A stretch of 57,837 nt of DNA from Paenibacillus anaericanus. GTDB lineage: Bacteria > Bacillota > Bacilli > Paenibacillales > Paenibacillaceae. Shown here in pieces: positions 1 through 10,600 of this stretch. Each line of letters opens with the position of its first letter. Positions within the stretch are counted from its first letter, which is position 1. Location of the stretch: assembly GCF_003994475.1 (NCBI RefSeq), contig NZ_RZNY01000023.1, positions 1 through 57,837 on the forward strand. Direction: 5' to 3'. The notes beneath the pieces were generated by a model. That model had not been told where the DNA came from, searched no databases, and worked only from the letters and a program-made list of their open reading frames with translations. Both the position numbers and the translations under genes were made by a program.

Positions 1-80
1 AATTCCCTTAAGGTAGTGTCCACTTTTTTGACAGAGGTCCATTTCTCCATCTAATTTCGATATTTGAGCAAAGGTTGCAG

Positions 81-170
81 AAAATCAGTTGAATTAACTG
101 GAGGATTTCCAGGTAAGTATAGGAATCTTAGAAAAATCAACGATTTAACAGGAGGTTTTCCTGTTAAGTA
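81..170. repeat. Two tandem copies of a short hairpin repeat
   Basis: Two units start about 52 bp apart, at aaaatca (81 and 133). Each contains an inverted repeat: 94-102 with 108-116 (TTAACTGGA / TCCAGGTAA, one mismatch) and 145-153 with 159-167 (TTAACAGGA / TCCTGTTAA, perfect), followed by GTAT. The T-A pair in the first stem is swapped for A-T in the second, a compensatory change that suggests selection for the hairpin. The loops differ by one base (GGATT/GGTTT). No gene is visible here. Confidence 0.65.
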
Positions 171-228
171 TCAGATACGGCAACAAAGTATGGTCAAAGA
201 AGGCAAAGCAGGATGGCAGGAAGGCAAA

Positions 229-389
<161 letters not shown>

Positions 390-488
390 GCCAAATAGAA
401 GGTATGCGCAAATCGGCATCGGAATAGAAAGCGGTAGGCAACCTGGCATCCAAATTAAAGGGTAAATATTACATTCCGTCGAAAGAAA

Positions 489-2312
489 ATGAATTGGAAT
501 ATTATTGGAATGATTAATAAAATAAGTAAGCCTACTGAGTATAAAACCAGAATACGTACTAAGGAGATGAACAGTGAGATGAACAGTAAGGTGAATAATA
601 AGATGGATGTTAAGATAACACAACCGAAGCGGAACTCGAAGAGATTATTAGTGTATATGGGGATGATGCTCGTTGTTTTAGCCGTTGGAATTACCCTTGG
701 TTATCATCAAATTACGCCAACGGAGGCACCGAAGGATTATACGAACAAAATTATTACTTTAGATGATGTAGAAGAGAAGAATGCCGATTTTACGATGACG
801 ATGAGTCATGTATATGAAATGGCGAAGGAGCCACATCCGTCGGGTAGCCAGGAAATTGAATCAGTACGAGCTTACATAATAGAACAATTAGATAAGGTCG
901 GAAGTACATACGAGATTCAACAATCTTCAATATTACAGAACATCCTGGTGAAGATAGATGCACCAAACACGGAACAAGGAGTTATGTTTGTAAGTCATTA
1001 TGATAGTACGACTGGTGGACCGGGGGCTGGAGATGATTTGATAAGTGTGGCCTCCATGTTAGAGGCATTACGTGTAGTTCAACAGCAGAACCAACTAACA
1101 AATGATATGTACTTCCTATTTACGGACGGGGAAGAGCTAGGATTACTTGGGGCAGAGGCTTTTGTAGCGGCTAATCCAGATATGAAGGAGAAAATTGCGC
1201 AGGTCGTTAATTTAGAGGCAAGAGGGAACGCGGGCACTTTACTAATGTTTGAAACCTCAAATGATAATAAAGGAATGGTTCAGGCTTTAAGCAAGGGCGT
1301 GGATCATGTTTCGGCATTTTCGTTTCTAGCCTCATTCTATAAAATGATGCCAAATGATACGGATCTATCGGTATTTTTGCGTGCAGGTTACTCTGGAATG
1401 AATTTTGCTATGGCAGATGGGGTAGAAGCTTATCATGAACCCATCGATAATTACGACAACCTGAATCGTAACAGCGCATATATGTACTTTAAGACCATGG
1501 TTGATTTAGCACATCATTTAAGTACCGTGGACCTCGGGGTACTACAAAGTAATGAAGATGCGGTATATTTTCCGTTTTTAAAAGGAAATACCCTGATATT
1601 TTCAAATAAACTGATGCTTATCAGTTCCATTTTGGTCGGAATCTTATCTCTGACATGGGGATGTACACTTCTGCTTAGAAAAGAATGTAGACTGAAAGAC
1701 TTCGGAGGAACTTTGTTGCTGATCCTATTATCTGCCCTGGGAGCGGGAGCTGTCGGAAAGGCTGGAACTTACCTCGCCAAAAGAATGATCAAGGGCACGA
1801 GTGCAACAGAAGCTTTGTCTATATTGGATATCTTCTTTTATACCATGTGTGTCATTGTAATCATTGGAATGTTGCTCTTAACCTACTGGGGAGCGACAAG
1901 AATAGCGAACAAGCAGGCATTCCTGTTAAGTAGTTTAGTGATTTTGAACATATTAAATTGGGCATGCCTAGTTATTTTAAATAGTATGGCGTATATATTT
2001 ACGATCCCTCTGTTCTTGCTGATGATTTACTCTATGGCTGTGTTTTACTTGGATAAAAGAAAGAGGAACCGTAAACTTTTCACCTATGTGTTTGGAACCG
2101 TATTTGGACTAGTGGCAGCCATCCTTTATACACCGATCCTGTATATTTTATTTATTGGGCTGTTATCTAACCTATTCTTTGCAGATATGATTATCATCGT
2201 CATTGCCATCTTACCGGTAGCTGTTGTGTTAGCAGGGAAAGATGCTTTACACGAATCCACCATTTACCCGAAGGGTTTGGCCGCTAATCCACCGCGCCTC
2301 TTCACTCGCTAA
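489..2312 (+). CDS. Membrane-bound M28 family metallopeptidase
   Basis: Predicted zinc aminopeptidase of the M28 family anchored in the membrane. An N-terminal transmembrane segment (about residues 53-72) is followed by the catalytic domain. Likely metal ligands are H170 (in SHYDS), D182/D183, E215/E216 (DGEELG), E243 and H316 (AYHEP). From about residue 370 to 590 the protein has multiple hydrophobic segments, an architecture like that of multi-spanning M28 membrane proteases. The start is uncertain: no good ribosome binding site precedes 489, and the in-frame ATG at 579 lies about 12 nt after AAGGAG. The last 21 residues (587-607) are encoded antisense to the 3' end of the convergent SDR gene, so the native C terminus may have been lost. 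Family assignment is firm; substrate is unknown. Confidence 0.85.
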   Translation: MNWNIIGMINKISKPTEYKTRIRTKEMNSEMNSKVNNKMDVKITQPKRNSKRLLVYMGMMLVVLAVGITLGYHQITPTEAPKDYTNKIITLDDVEEKNADFTMTMSHVYEMAKEPHPSGSQEIESVRAYIIEQLDKVGSTYEIQQSSILQNILVKIDAPNTEQGVMFVSHYDSTTGGPGAGDDLISVASMLEALRVVQQQNQLTNDMYFLFTDGEELGLLGAEAFVAANPDMKEKIAQVVNLEARGNAGTLLMFETSNDNKGMVQALSKGVDHVSAFSFLASFYKMMPNDTDLSVFLRAGYSGMNFAMADGVEAYHEPIDNYDNLNRNSAYMYFKTMVDLAHHLSTVDLGVLQSNEDAVYFPFLKGNTLIFSNKLMLISSILVGILSLTWGCTLLLRKECRLKDFGGTLLLILLSALGAGAVGKAGTYLAKRMIKGTSATEALSILDIFFYTMCVIVIIGMLLLTYWGATRIANKQAFLLSSLVILNILNWACLVILNSMAYIFTIPLFLLMIYSMAVFYLDKRKRNRKLFTYVFGTVFGLVAAILYTPILYILFIGLLSNLFFADMIIIVIAILPVAVVLAGKDALHESTIYPKGLAANPPRLFTR

Positions 2313-2996
2313 GAAAAGGACGGTTCCGGTGATATCTTCTGTCTCACCCAAGCGATGGAAAGAGTTCATTCCAGCCAAGGCTTCAATTTGAGCCTCGGTT
2401 TTCCCTTGCATAAACAATTCAGTATTAATGGGCCCGGGGGCTACAGCGTTAATTGTAATTCCCTTCGGGCCCAATTCTTTGGCAAGTTGACGGGTAAATT
2501 GTTCAACAGCCCCTTTCGTCCCCGCATATAAGCTGTATCCAGGAAACATGGAGCCTAAGACAGATGTAGAAAAGTTGATGATGCGTCCACCCGTGGACAT
2601 GTGAATGGCTGCTTGCTGACAGGTAAAGAAGGTACCTTTGACATTACTATCAAATAATTGGTCAAAATCTTCTTCGGAAAAGTGTTCAATAGGTTTCGTT
2701 ATCATAACTCCGGCATTGTTCACGAGAATATCTACTCTGCTATAGGCTTGAAGGGTCATATCAAACAGCCTTTTCACTTCTGCAACGCGCCCAATATCAG
2801 CTTGAATGGCAATAGCTTCTCCAGCCTGTTGTCTGATTTGGCTTACGACTTCTTCCGCTTGATGAACGTTGCTACGACAATTTACGACGACTTTGGCCCC
2901 TTTATCAGCAAATCGCTCCGCCATAGACTGTCCGATTCCTCTGGATGCCCCGGTAATGAGCACCACTTTATCTTTTAAACTATTCTCCATGTTCAT
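2247..2996 (-). CDS. Short-chain dehydrogenase/reductase (SDR)
   Basis: Classical cytosolic NAD(P)-dependent oxidoreductase of 249 residues, a typical SDR length. It has the TGASRGIG cofactor motif (15-22), NNAG (93-96), and the catalytic Ser143, Tyr157 and Lys161 in a YAGTK context. The start is supported by GAGGAG six bases upstream. The N terminus resembles FabG-type 3-oxoacyl reductases, but the gene is not near fatty-acid genes. It is divergent from an HxlR regulator, a common arrangement in which the regulator controls a detoxifying oxidoreductase. Its 3' end overlaps the peptidase gene on the other strand by 66 bp. Substrate unknown. Confidence 0.9.
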   Translation of the reverse strand: MNMENSLKDKVVLITGASRGIGQSMAERFADKGAKVVVNCRSNVHQAEEVVSQIRQQAGEAIAIQADIGRVAEVKRLFDMTLQAYSRVDILVNNAGVMITKPIEHFSEEDFDQLFDSNVKGTFFTCQQAAIHMSTGGRIINFSTSVLGSMFPGYSLYAGTKGAVEQFTRQLAKELGPKGITINAVAPGPINTELFMQGKTEAQIEALAGMNSFHRLGETEDITGTVLFLASEEARWISGQTLRVNGGFV

Positions 2997-3094
2997 TGTT
3001 CACTCCTCATCGATATTTACTGTGATCTTGCTGGCACTGTAAGTGTAGAACATGTCTGTGGCACCCCACAAGAAGGCACTTTTACATTAGATAG

Positions 3095-3108
3095 TTACCT
3101 TTAGGTAA
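3095..3108. promoter_or_regulatory. Candidate HxlR operator
   Basis: Perfect 14-bp inverted repeat TTACCTTTAGGTAA between the divergent SDR and hxlR-type genes, about 90 bp upstream of the regulator start. Binding of HxlR-family dimers to GTAA/TTAC-type palindromes is known; assigning this site to the adjacent regulator is inference. Confidence 0.5.
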
Positions 3109-3199
3109 GAAATTTATGTATCAACGTTTCATGTGATAGGATATCTAGGACAGGATAGTAATATGGGGTTAAAAAATAATGTTCCAAGGGGTGAGTGCT

Positions 3200-3565
3200 A
3201 TGTTTTTGGATATTTTGCGAGCAGATCCGGCATATAACGAAGAAGATATAGATTGTTATATTCATGTTGCGGCTACCATAGAGGCTATCGGTGGAAGGTG
3301 GAAAATGCTGATTCTGTGGCATCTTGAAGAAGGAGCAAGACGATACAATGAGCTTCGCCGATTAATACCTGGAGTTTCTCAAAAGATGCTGACGCAGCAA
3401 CTTAAGGAATTGGAGCAGGATGGGTTAATTGAGCGAAAGGTATACCCCGAAATGCCACCTCGTGTGGAATATATGATGACAGATTACGGAAAGACGCTGG
3501 CACCGATTTTCGACATTATGTATGAGTGGGGAGTCATTCATCGCTTGCGGAAATCTAATAAATAA
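3200..3565 (+). CDS. HxlR family winged-helix transcriptional regulator
   Basis: Small cytosolic DNA-binding protein (about 121 residues) with the HxlR signature: GGRWKMLILWHL in the first helices, then RRYNELRRLIPGVSQKMLT (recognition region), QQLKELEQDGLI and the wing around the RVEYMMT segment. The start at 3200 is chosen because AAGGGGTGAG lies at the right distance; the ATG at 3179 has no ribosome binding site. A cysteine sits near the N terminus (about residue 19). In relatives such as YodB and HypR an N-terminal cysteine senses thiol-reactive electrophiles, so a redox or electrophile role is plausible. It likely controls the divergent SDR gene and itself. Confidence 0.88.
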   Translation: MFLDILRADPAYNEEDIDCYIHVAATIEAIGGRWKMLILWHLEEGARRYNELRRLIPGVSQKMLTQQLKELEQDGLIERKVYPEMPPRVEYMMTDYGKTLAPIFDIMYEWGVIHRLRKSNK

Positions 3566-3742
3566 TTATCACATGATGAGAATTATCGAGCAAATGATAA
3601 TAATATCGATTATGAAAGAGCATACATACTATTGTATTGAGTTTTCTCCAGAAAATAAGAATAAATAGATTGATATCAACTCACAATGTTGGTATATTTC
3701 TATTTGTGACAAAATTACAAACACATTGGAGGAGACAAGTAA

Positions 3743-5890
3743 TTGAAAAAAAAGGTTACATTTGTGGTGGTCATCATCGCCATACTCATCGCAGGATATT
3801 TTCTCGTAACGAAGCTCAGTTCTGGATCTAAGGAAGAAACTTCGTCTAAGGAGCAATGGAGTACTTCTAAGTATTTAGAAAAGGTAGACACGAATTATTC
3901 TTATGAGCTTACCAAGAAGTTGACGACCTTTAAATCTAACGAAAAGTTAGGGTACAGACCAAGTGGTTCCAAGGCAGAACTTGCTGCGGGAGAGATGCTC
4001 GTTGAGGAGTTTAAAAAGATTGGATTGAAGAATGTAACCAAGGATGAAATTAAGGTAGACTCCTGGGAATTTGAAAAGGCAGATCTAACTTATGTAGATA
4101 AAGATAATAAGAGCCATGAATTAGTGTTAGGTGGATATCAGGCTAATTTTGTAACCAATGGCCCGGAAACATTCGAGGTTGTGTATGCGGGGAAAGGAAC
4201 GAAGCAGGATCTCGCTGATCTGGATGTCAAAGGCAAGCTGGTCTTGATTGATATTAATCAGAGAGATGAGTGGTGGATTAATTACCCTGCTTATCAAGCT
4301 TCATTAAAGGGTGCCAAAGCTGTCCTAGCTGCGCAACAAGGTGGGTATGGAGAGATAGATCCAGAGGCGTTAAATGCTCAGGATATATGCGGACCTGATG
4401 ATGCTCCGGCATTCTCCATTTCTAGAAAAGATGCAGATGCTATAATCACACTCTTAAAGGAGACCGGTCAACAGACGCTGAAGGTATCGTTTGATGCGAA
4501 GTCGGTCGTCCAGAAGGACGCGAAGTCATACAATATCGTGGGTGAAATTCCTGGTAAGGATAAGGATTCTATTATTCTGCTTAGCTCGCATTATGATGCC
4601 TATTTTGATGGTTTTCAAGATGACTCCGCAGCGATCGGTATGATGGCTGGGATTGCTAAGGGATTGATTGATAGCGGCTACCAACCAGAGAAAACCATTG
4701 TTTTTGTGGCTCAAGCAGCAGAAGAATGGGGCATTAGTAACTCCAGATATGACTGGTCAACAGGAGCGTATGAGCAAATCTTCAAGGCGCGTCCAGAATG
4801 GCAGGACAAAGTAGTAGCGAACATTAACTTTGAATTGCCAGCTTATGAGCATACGTCTGCGGATGAAATCAGATCCGTGTATGAATTAGATCAGTTCCTG
4901 ACTGAATTTGCTAAAGAGGTACCAACAGTTGAGGGTGTGTATAAGGACGGGATTAGTGTTGTCTCCCCACTACGTACATGGTCAGATGATTTCTCCTATT
5001 CTTTAGGCGGAATCCCTTCATTACGTAATGACTTCCAAGATTCAGATTTCATGAAGTCACACTACCACTCACAGTTTGATAATGAATCAACCTATAATGA
5101 GAAGGCATTCCGATTCCATCACAATATGTACGGTTTGCTTGTTGCGGCTTATGATAACACGGCTGTTATGCCACTGGACTTCACGGAACGTTTCGAAGCA
5201 ATGAAGGAGTCCATCACTGCGGATGCCAATATGGCAGCAGGGGCAGACTCACAAGAATTGCTCAAGGCAATTGATCGTACGATTGCCGCGGCAACGACAA
5301 TCACGGAGAAGGTCAATAAGATCAATGCGGACTATAAGGCCGCACTTCTTGAAGGTGATGAGAAGCAAGCGCAAAAATTGTTCGATGATAACAAAGAGTT
5401 CAATAACAAGTTGCGTGAAATCTATCGCGATGCGCAAGAACATCTAGTGAAGTTAACTTGGGAAGATGTACAAATTTTCCCGCATGAGCACGCACAAAAC
5501 AACCTAGATGCCATTAACAAGTCGCTAGAGTCACTTGAAAAAGGCGATGTAAAAACAGCCTTGGACAACGATTTGTTCCTAGTAGATAACAACTGGTACG
5601 CTTATAGCTTTGATCGTGAAACATTTGATTTCTTTACGAATCAGGTATTAGGACAACCTGCCGACCGTTTAAATTGGGGTCATGCACGAGTTGTAGGTCA
5701 TGAAGATTTATATGATGTAATCAATAGTCTTCAAGACAAATACGATGCGACTGAACCTAAAGTAGATTCTGAGATTGCAGCACTTCGCACGGCAGCTGAG
5801 AATCAAAAGAGTTTATTGCAAACAACGATCCAGCATGAGTTGGAGCAAGTTACAGCAATTGAAGGTAAGATGAAGGCTATCGCGCAATAA
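3743..5890 (+). CDS. Membrane-anchored or secreted M28 peptidase with PA-like domain
   Basis: Predicted extracellular zinc aminopeptidase of 715 residues. It starts at a TTG placed eight bases after GGAGGAG. Residues 5-23 form an uncleaved signal or anchor segment. A protease-associated (PA)-like insert spans roughly 110-250 (GKLVLIDIN, GAKAVLAA). The catalytic domain has H283 (SHYDAY), D293/D294, E327/E328 (AAEEWG) and H442 (SHYHSQ). The C-terminal 230 residues are highly charged and helical, with no assigned function. An intrinsic terminator follows. It is the second M28 protein within 6 kb, so both may serve peptide scavenging at the cell surface. The family is clear; the substrate is not. 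Confidence 0.9.
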   Translation: MKKKVTFVVVIIAILIAGYFLVTKLSSGSKEETSSKEQWSTSKYLEKVDTNYSYELTKKLTTFKSNEKLGYRPSGSKAELAAGEMLVEEFKKIGLKNVTKDEIKVDSWEFEKADLTYVDKDNKSHELVLGGYQANFVTNGPETFEVVYAGKGTKQDLADLDVKGKLVLIDINQRDEWWINYPAYQASLKGAKAVLAAQQGGYGEIDPEALNAQDICGPDDAPAFSISRKDADAIITLLKETGQQTLKVSFDAKSVVQKDAKSYNIVGEIPGKDKDSIILLSSHYDAYFDGFQDDSAAIGMMAGIAKGLIDSGYQPEKTIVFVAQAAEEWGISNSRYDWSTGAYEQIFKARPEWQDKVVANINFELPAYEHTSADEIRSVYELDQFLTEFAKEVPTVEGVYKDGISVVSPLRTWSDDFSYSLGGIPSLRNDFQDSDFMKSHYHSQFDNESTYNEKAFRFHHNMYGLLVAAYDNTAVMPLDFTERFEAMKESITADANMAAGADSQELLKAIDRTIAAATTITEKVNKINADYKAALLEGDEKQAQKLFDDNKEFNNKLREIYRDAQEHLVKLTWEDVQIFPHEHAQNNLDAINKSLESLEKGDVKTALDNDLFLVDNNWYAYSFDRETFDFFTNQVLGQPADRLNWGHARVVGHEDLYDVINSLQDKYDATEPKVDSEIAALRTAAENQKSLLQTTIQHELEQVTAIEGKMKAIAQ

Positions 5891-5909
5891 GCACAGAAGA
5901 ATATGAGAC

Positions 5910-5940
5910 AGACCTGGGGCGAAACCTCGGGTCTTTCTCA
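5910..5940 (+). terminator. Intrinsic terminator after the second M28 peptidase
   Basis: A 10-bp stem (AGACCTGGGG with CCTCGGGTCT, two G-U pairs) with loop CGAAA, followed by a T-rich stretch. Confidence 0.75.
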
Positions 5941-5942
5941 TT

Positions 5943-6434
5943 TCACGTATATCTAAACTCCATACCTCCTGCAAATTTTCCCTGCTTATTAAGAATCAAA
6001 ACTTTATAAACTTGATGTTTTTCCAGTTTTGAATGGAGATTAAGATATAATTTTTCAAGTGTCTTATTATAAAAATCGATAGTTCCACTCGTGACCAACT
6101 GTCCAATTTCATTTCCAGATTCATCAACAAGTTTAATATCATAGTAAGTATTAGGTTTTTTATCAGAGATAAATCCGAAAGACAACTGGGGCAGGTTCTC
6201 GTAGTATAGGATATTGGTTAATCGAATGCCTTTTACATTGTATAGGGTATTTTGAGTTTTTAATTTATCACGTTTAGTGAGCGCTGATCCTCTTTGAACC
6301 CCCTGTAATTCGTTTAAAAAATAAGTGCCGTATAATTCATAGTGACTGCTTATTACTGACAATTTAATCATCGGAAACAATAATACCAATGCAACTCCAA
6401 TGAGACATAATGCAATTAATATACGTCGTTTGAT
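5943..6434 (-). CDS. Small exported hypothetical protein with unusual start
   Basis: Not recognised. The reading frame after the N terminus gives about 148 residues with no motif I can name, predicted largely beta (GKFAGGMEFRYT at the end). The conventional start would be TTG at 6389, which begins inside a hydrophobic stretch. Reading 15 codons further upstream from an ATC at 6434 gives a textbook signal peptide or membrane anchor (KRRILIALCLIGVALVLLFP), and GTGAGGG sits six bases upstream of that ATC. An in-frame stop precedes it. So either ATC is a rare start, an ATG was mutated, or a frameshift is present. The product is probably extracytoplasmic. Confidence 0.5.
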   Translation of the reverse strand: MKRRILIALCLIGVALVLLFPMIKLSVISSHYELYGTYFLNELQGVQRGSALTKRDKLKTQNTLYNVKGIRLTNILYYENLPQLSFGFISDKKPNTYYDIKLVDESGNEIGQLVTSGTIDFYNKTLEKLYLNLHSKLEKHQVYKVLILNKQGKFAGGMEFRYT

Positions 6435-6699
6435 AAGAAGCCCTCACTTTCAAATCCCTCGGCCTACAGTAATGAGAAAGGAATTACCCCTTAATCAGAA
6501 CTGACCTTGAGAAGTCTCATTATATAAACGGACTATATTTGCAAAAATTCCACAGACACTAAAGTTTTCTCTGCGATAATGCGTGTACTTGTGCCTACAT
6601 AGCGTAAAAAAGTGTTTTTTATATGCTCTCTTGACTCTGCCACTGTGTCATACTTCATTCTATATATGAGCTCAAAATTTACCGGTAGAAAGGATCATT

Positions 6700-7512
6700 A
6701 TGTTTAGAATAGGCGATTTCTCAAAACTGTCGAGAATCAGTATCCGGATGCTGCGACACTATAACGAGTTAGGTTTACTCATTCCAGACCACATTGATGA
6801 TTTCACAGGTTATCGTTATTACAAAGCTTCACAATTAACGGTTGCAGGCAGAATACAGGTCTTAAAGGGTCTGGGGTTTGGTATTCCAGCGATCAAGAAG
6901 ATCCTCGCCGAATATGACGATGCGGAGAGTTTACGGAAGCACCTCATTATTCAATACGCCCAAATGCAAGAAGAGGAGGAAGTGATACAGAAAAAACTGG
7001 CACTCCTTCAGAACACTATTCAAAGATTAGGGAAGGATCGTGTAACTATGAACTATGACGTTACTTTGAAAGTCATTCCAGAGCGATATGTAGCGAGTCT
7101 TAGAGATGTTATTCCTGCTTATGACCAAGAAGGTGAGCTGTGGGCTCGATTAGGGAATGAAGTAGGAGATCGTCTGCAAATGTCTAGTCCATGCTACAGT
7201 CTTGCGGTTTTTCACGACGAGGGATTCAAAGATAGTGATGTTGACGTCGAAATTCAGATTTCCGTCACGGGCAATTATGAGGACACAGAACATGTACGTT
7301 TCAAAAAGGTTGCCCCAATCACCGTTGCTTCGGCCATACTGACAGGCAGTTATGCTTTGCTGAGAGAGATCAATGAATCTATCGCAAACTGGATTTCGGA
7401 CAATGAGTATGAATTTGATGGTTCGATGTTTACCATCTATCATGTAGGTCCTGCAACGGAACCTAACCCAGATCATTGGGTTACAGAGGTTTGCTATCCT
7501 GTTAAGAAGTAA
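6700..7512 (+). CDS. MerR family regulator with GyrI-like effector domain
   Basis: A 270-residue one-component regulator. Residues 1-70 form the MerR winged helix (FRIGDFSKLSRISIRMLRHY, then GYRYYKASQL). A coiled-coil dimerisation helix follows (about 75-120). Residues 125-270 match a GyrI-like/AraC effector-binding domain, as in BmrR and BltR, which bind amphipathic drugs. AAAGGA precedes the ATG. Nothing nearby is an obvious drug-exporter target, so the regulon is not evident. A terminator follows at 7551-7573. Confidence 0.88.
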   Translation: MFRIGDFSKLSRISIRMLRHYNELGLLIPDHIDDFTGYRYYKASQLTVAGRIQVLKGLGFGIPAIKKILAEYDDAESLRKHLIIQYAQMQEEEEVIQKKLALLQNTIQRLGKDRVTMNYDVTLKVIPERYVASLRDVIPAYDQEGELWARLGNEVGDRLQMSSPCYSLAVFHDEGFKDSDVDVEIQISVTGNYEDTEHVRFKKVAPITVASAILTGSYALLREINESIANWISDNEYEFDGSMFTIYHVGPATEPNPDHWVTEVCYPVKK

Positions 7513-7550
7513 TCATTCACCAGAGAACGAAAAAGTGTATTGTCCAAGTA

Positions 7551-7577
7551 AAGTCACTTCTTAGAAGTGGCTTTATT
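7551..7577 (+). terminator. Intrinsic terminator after merR-type gene
   Basis: Stem AAGTCACTTC / GAAGTGGCTT with loop TTA, then TTATTT. Confidence 0.65.
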
Positions 7578-7694
7578 TCGCTGTTTTCGCTGCTATTTAT
7601 AGCCTAATTGGTCGGCAAATATATCTGCTTTACCGCGTTACCGTAATCTGATAGTTTTAGGTTGAAGAGAGAGAATAGGAAGGTGGCTCCAGCT

Positions 7695-10600
7695 ATGAAA
7701 TTACTCAGCAATGAATATATATCCACTTGGACTATTGATAAGGATACCAATGTATTAACACTATCAAATGATTTTAAGAATTTAATTGGTTTCTCGAGCG
7801 AGGAAATGTACCATAGCCCCCATCTCTTAATAGAAATGGTCTATATGGAAGACATTCATATGTTCGATGAACATATGGATAGGCTATATTCGGGCCTGAC
7901 AAGTAGTCTGGAGCATCGTATCGTTATTCAAACTGGTGAATTCAAATGGGTTCAAAGTGTCGGCATTCCTATGCGGGGTCAGGATAATAAGATTTGCCGG
8001 ATTGATGGGGTTGTTCTAGATATAACGGAGCAGAAAGCTTCGCAGGAGAAATTGGAGAGAACATTCTCGTCGCATCAGAAGATGTTAGATACGATTGACG
8101 TGGCTATTTGGTCTTTTGATTTGGTGACACGGAAAGTATTCATTTCGGATGCGATAGTTAAAATTACGGGCTACCCGATGGAGAAGGCTTCGGGGGTTAG
8201 GTTCTTTTCGGAGATCGCCCATATAGATGAATTACCTCACATACACAAAATAATGGACAGCATAAAACTAGGGATTCCAGATCTTAGTGAGTATCGGATT
8301 ATCCATGCTAATGGTGAAATCAGATGGCTTCAGATCAGTATCATACCGAGTATGGATAAATCCCAAACGGTGGTTCGGCACGATGGCGCTGTGATCGATA
8401 TTACCGCAAGAAAGGTTATGGAAGAGGCTCTACAGAGAAGTGAGCAACGTTATAAATCGTTATTTGAATATAACACGGATGTTGTTTGTGAATTAGACTT
8501 ACTTGGAAATATCGTAGACATGAATCAAGCTGCCGAGAATATTACAGGAGAACGATTAAATAGTATTAAAGAAAGTCGTTCGATTATGAACATCTTTGAT
8601 GTGGAGCATACGCAGCAAATAACCGATTATTTTAAGCGGGCTATAGAAGGATATCCTTCAACTTATACGGTGACGTCACACCATAAGGATGGGGGAGTTA
8701 CTCACTGGGATATGAAAAATGTACCCATTCAAGTGAATAACCGTATTGTGGGTGCCTTTGCAATTGCTAAAGATGTCACGCTGAACAGGGAGATTGAGAA
8801 GAAGCTAGCTGATCGTGAAGCAGAGTATCGGCTAATTACGGATAATATGAAGGATATGATGGGCGTCTTAGATTATAAGGGGAACTTTGTTGTTGCCTCA
8901 CCCTCCAGTGAGAAAATATTAGGGATCCCTGAGGGGTTAATTAAGGACACTACAATTTTAGAATATATCCATCCAGATGATAGGCAATATTTAATCGATC
9001 AAATCTTGGATATGTTGCAGACGAGAGGGAGTAAACTATTACGTAGTCGTTTTATCCATGCTGATGGTTACATCATATATCTTGAATCCCTATGTACCCC
9101 AGTACTTGGCGTCGAAGGGGAGATAGAGAACATTGTCATTGTGTCACGGGATATTTCCAAGCGAGTGAAGGTTGAAAACGAACTTAGAGAGAGTGAGGAA
9201 CGTTACCGGAGACTGATTGAGCTTTCGCCTCAGCCGATGGTTCTCATTCGTCAGAGCAAGGTGGTCTACATAAATCCTGCGGGACTTCATATGCTGGGAG
9301 CAACAAACGCCGACGAATTAGATGGGCAATCCATATTCGATTATGTTCATTTGGACTACAGGGTAGAAGCCATGAATCGGATGCTGCAATTAATGAACAA
9401 GCAGTACTTAGGATCCACAGAATATAAGATTATTCGAATGGATGGCCAAGTTATTGAGACAGAGGTTATTGGAATATATGACGAAATAGCGGAGACGATC
9501 CTGATCCTAATAAAGGATGTTACAGAGCGTCTAAAGATGGAAAGAGCTCTTCAAGAGAGCGAGGAACGTTATCGCAGATTGGTAGAGCTCTCTCCAGTAG
9601 CGATTGCCGTGTATAAGGCAGGTCAAATTAATTATATTAATCCGGCTGGTGCTAGAATGCTAGGTATAAATCTCACAGGGGATACGTTTGTACCAAATCT
9701 CATGGATTGGATCCATCCTAACTACCGGGATGGTGTAAGTCAGGCAATGGAGAATACCATGTTGAACGGTTACTCCATCCCTGCTGAATATCAGGTAGTT
9801 CGTTCAGATAGTCACGTGATCCTTGTATCTATGTTATCTATCTATGACTCTCAATCTGCATCTGTCCAGTTGATGTTTGAAGATATCACGGAGAAGAAAC
9901 GAGTAGAGCAAGCTTTGTTGGAGAGTAAGGAGTTGAATCAGCAGATTATTGAGTTGTCACCTGAAGCGATTGTCCTCCATAGTGACTACAAATTTATCGA
10001 TGTAAATTCTGCTGCGCTTGTGTTATTTGGCGTGTCCGGTGTTAGCGAATTGGTTGGAAGATCGATTTTTGAATATGCCCATCCCGATAATTGGACCTTA
10101 ATACAGGAGAGAATGGGAGAAATCTATAGACAACAAAGGGCCTCCTCCACTCCTGTGGAGCAGAAGATTATACGGTCAGATGGTGAAATTATCGATGTTG
10201 AAGTAGTAGCTAACTCCATTCCATATAAGGGAGAATATGCAGCTATATCTCTGTTTCGTGATATAAGGGATCGGAAAAGGGCGGAAAGGGATAGAAAGCT
10301 TACAGAGAGAGTCATTCGCGAAAGTGAGGAACGGTATTTCCGCCTACAGACGAGTTTGGATGAGTTTTCTCACGATCTCTTCGGTGTGATGAAGATCCCT
10401 CAGATGGAACAGCGGTTGTTGCAAGAAGTACGAGAAATACTAAACGTCTCAAACGTAAGATTAATTGAAGTCGAATGCAACAAGGACAAGTTATGCGAAA
10501 TTATCGAATCGGACAGGGGATATTATCTTAAGCTAGATGAGAATAAAGGGAAGAGCTACTTGCTTTGTATTGATGAAAAGCCACCAAGCTTACAGATTAC

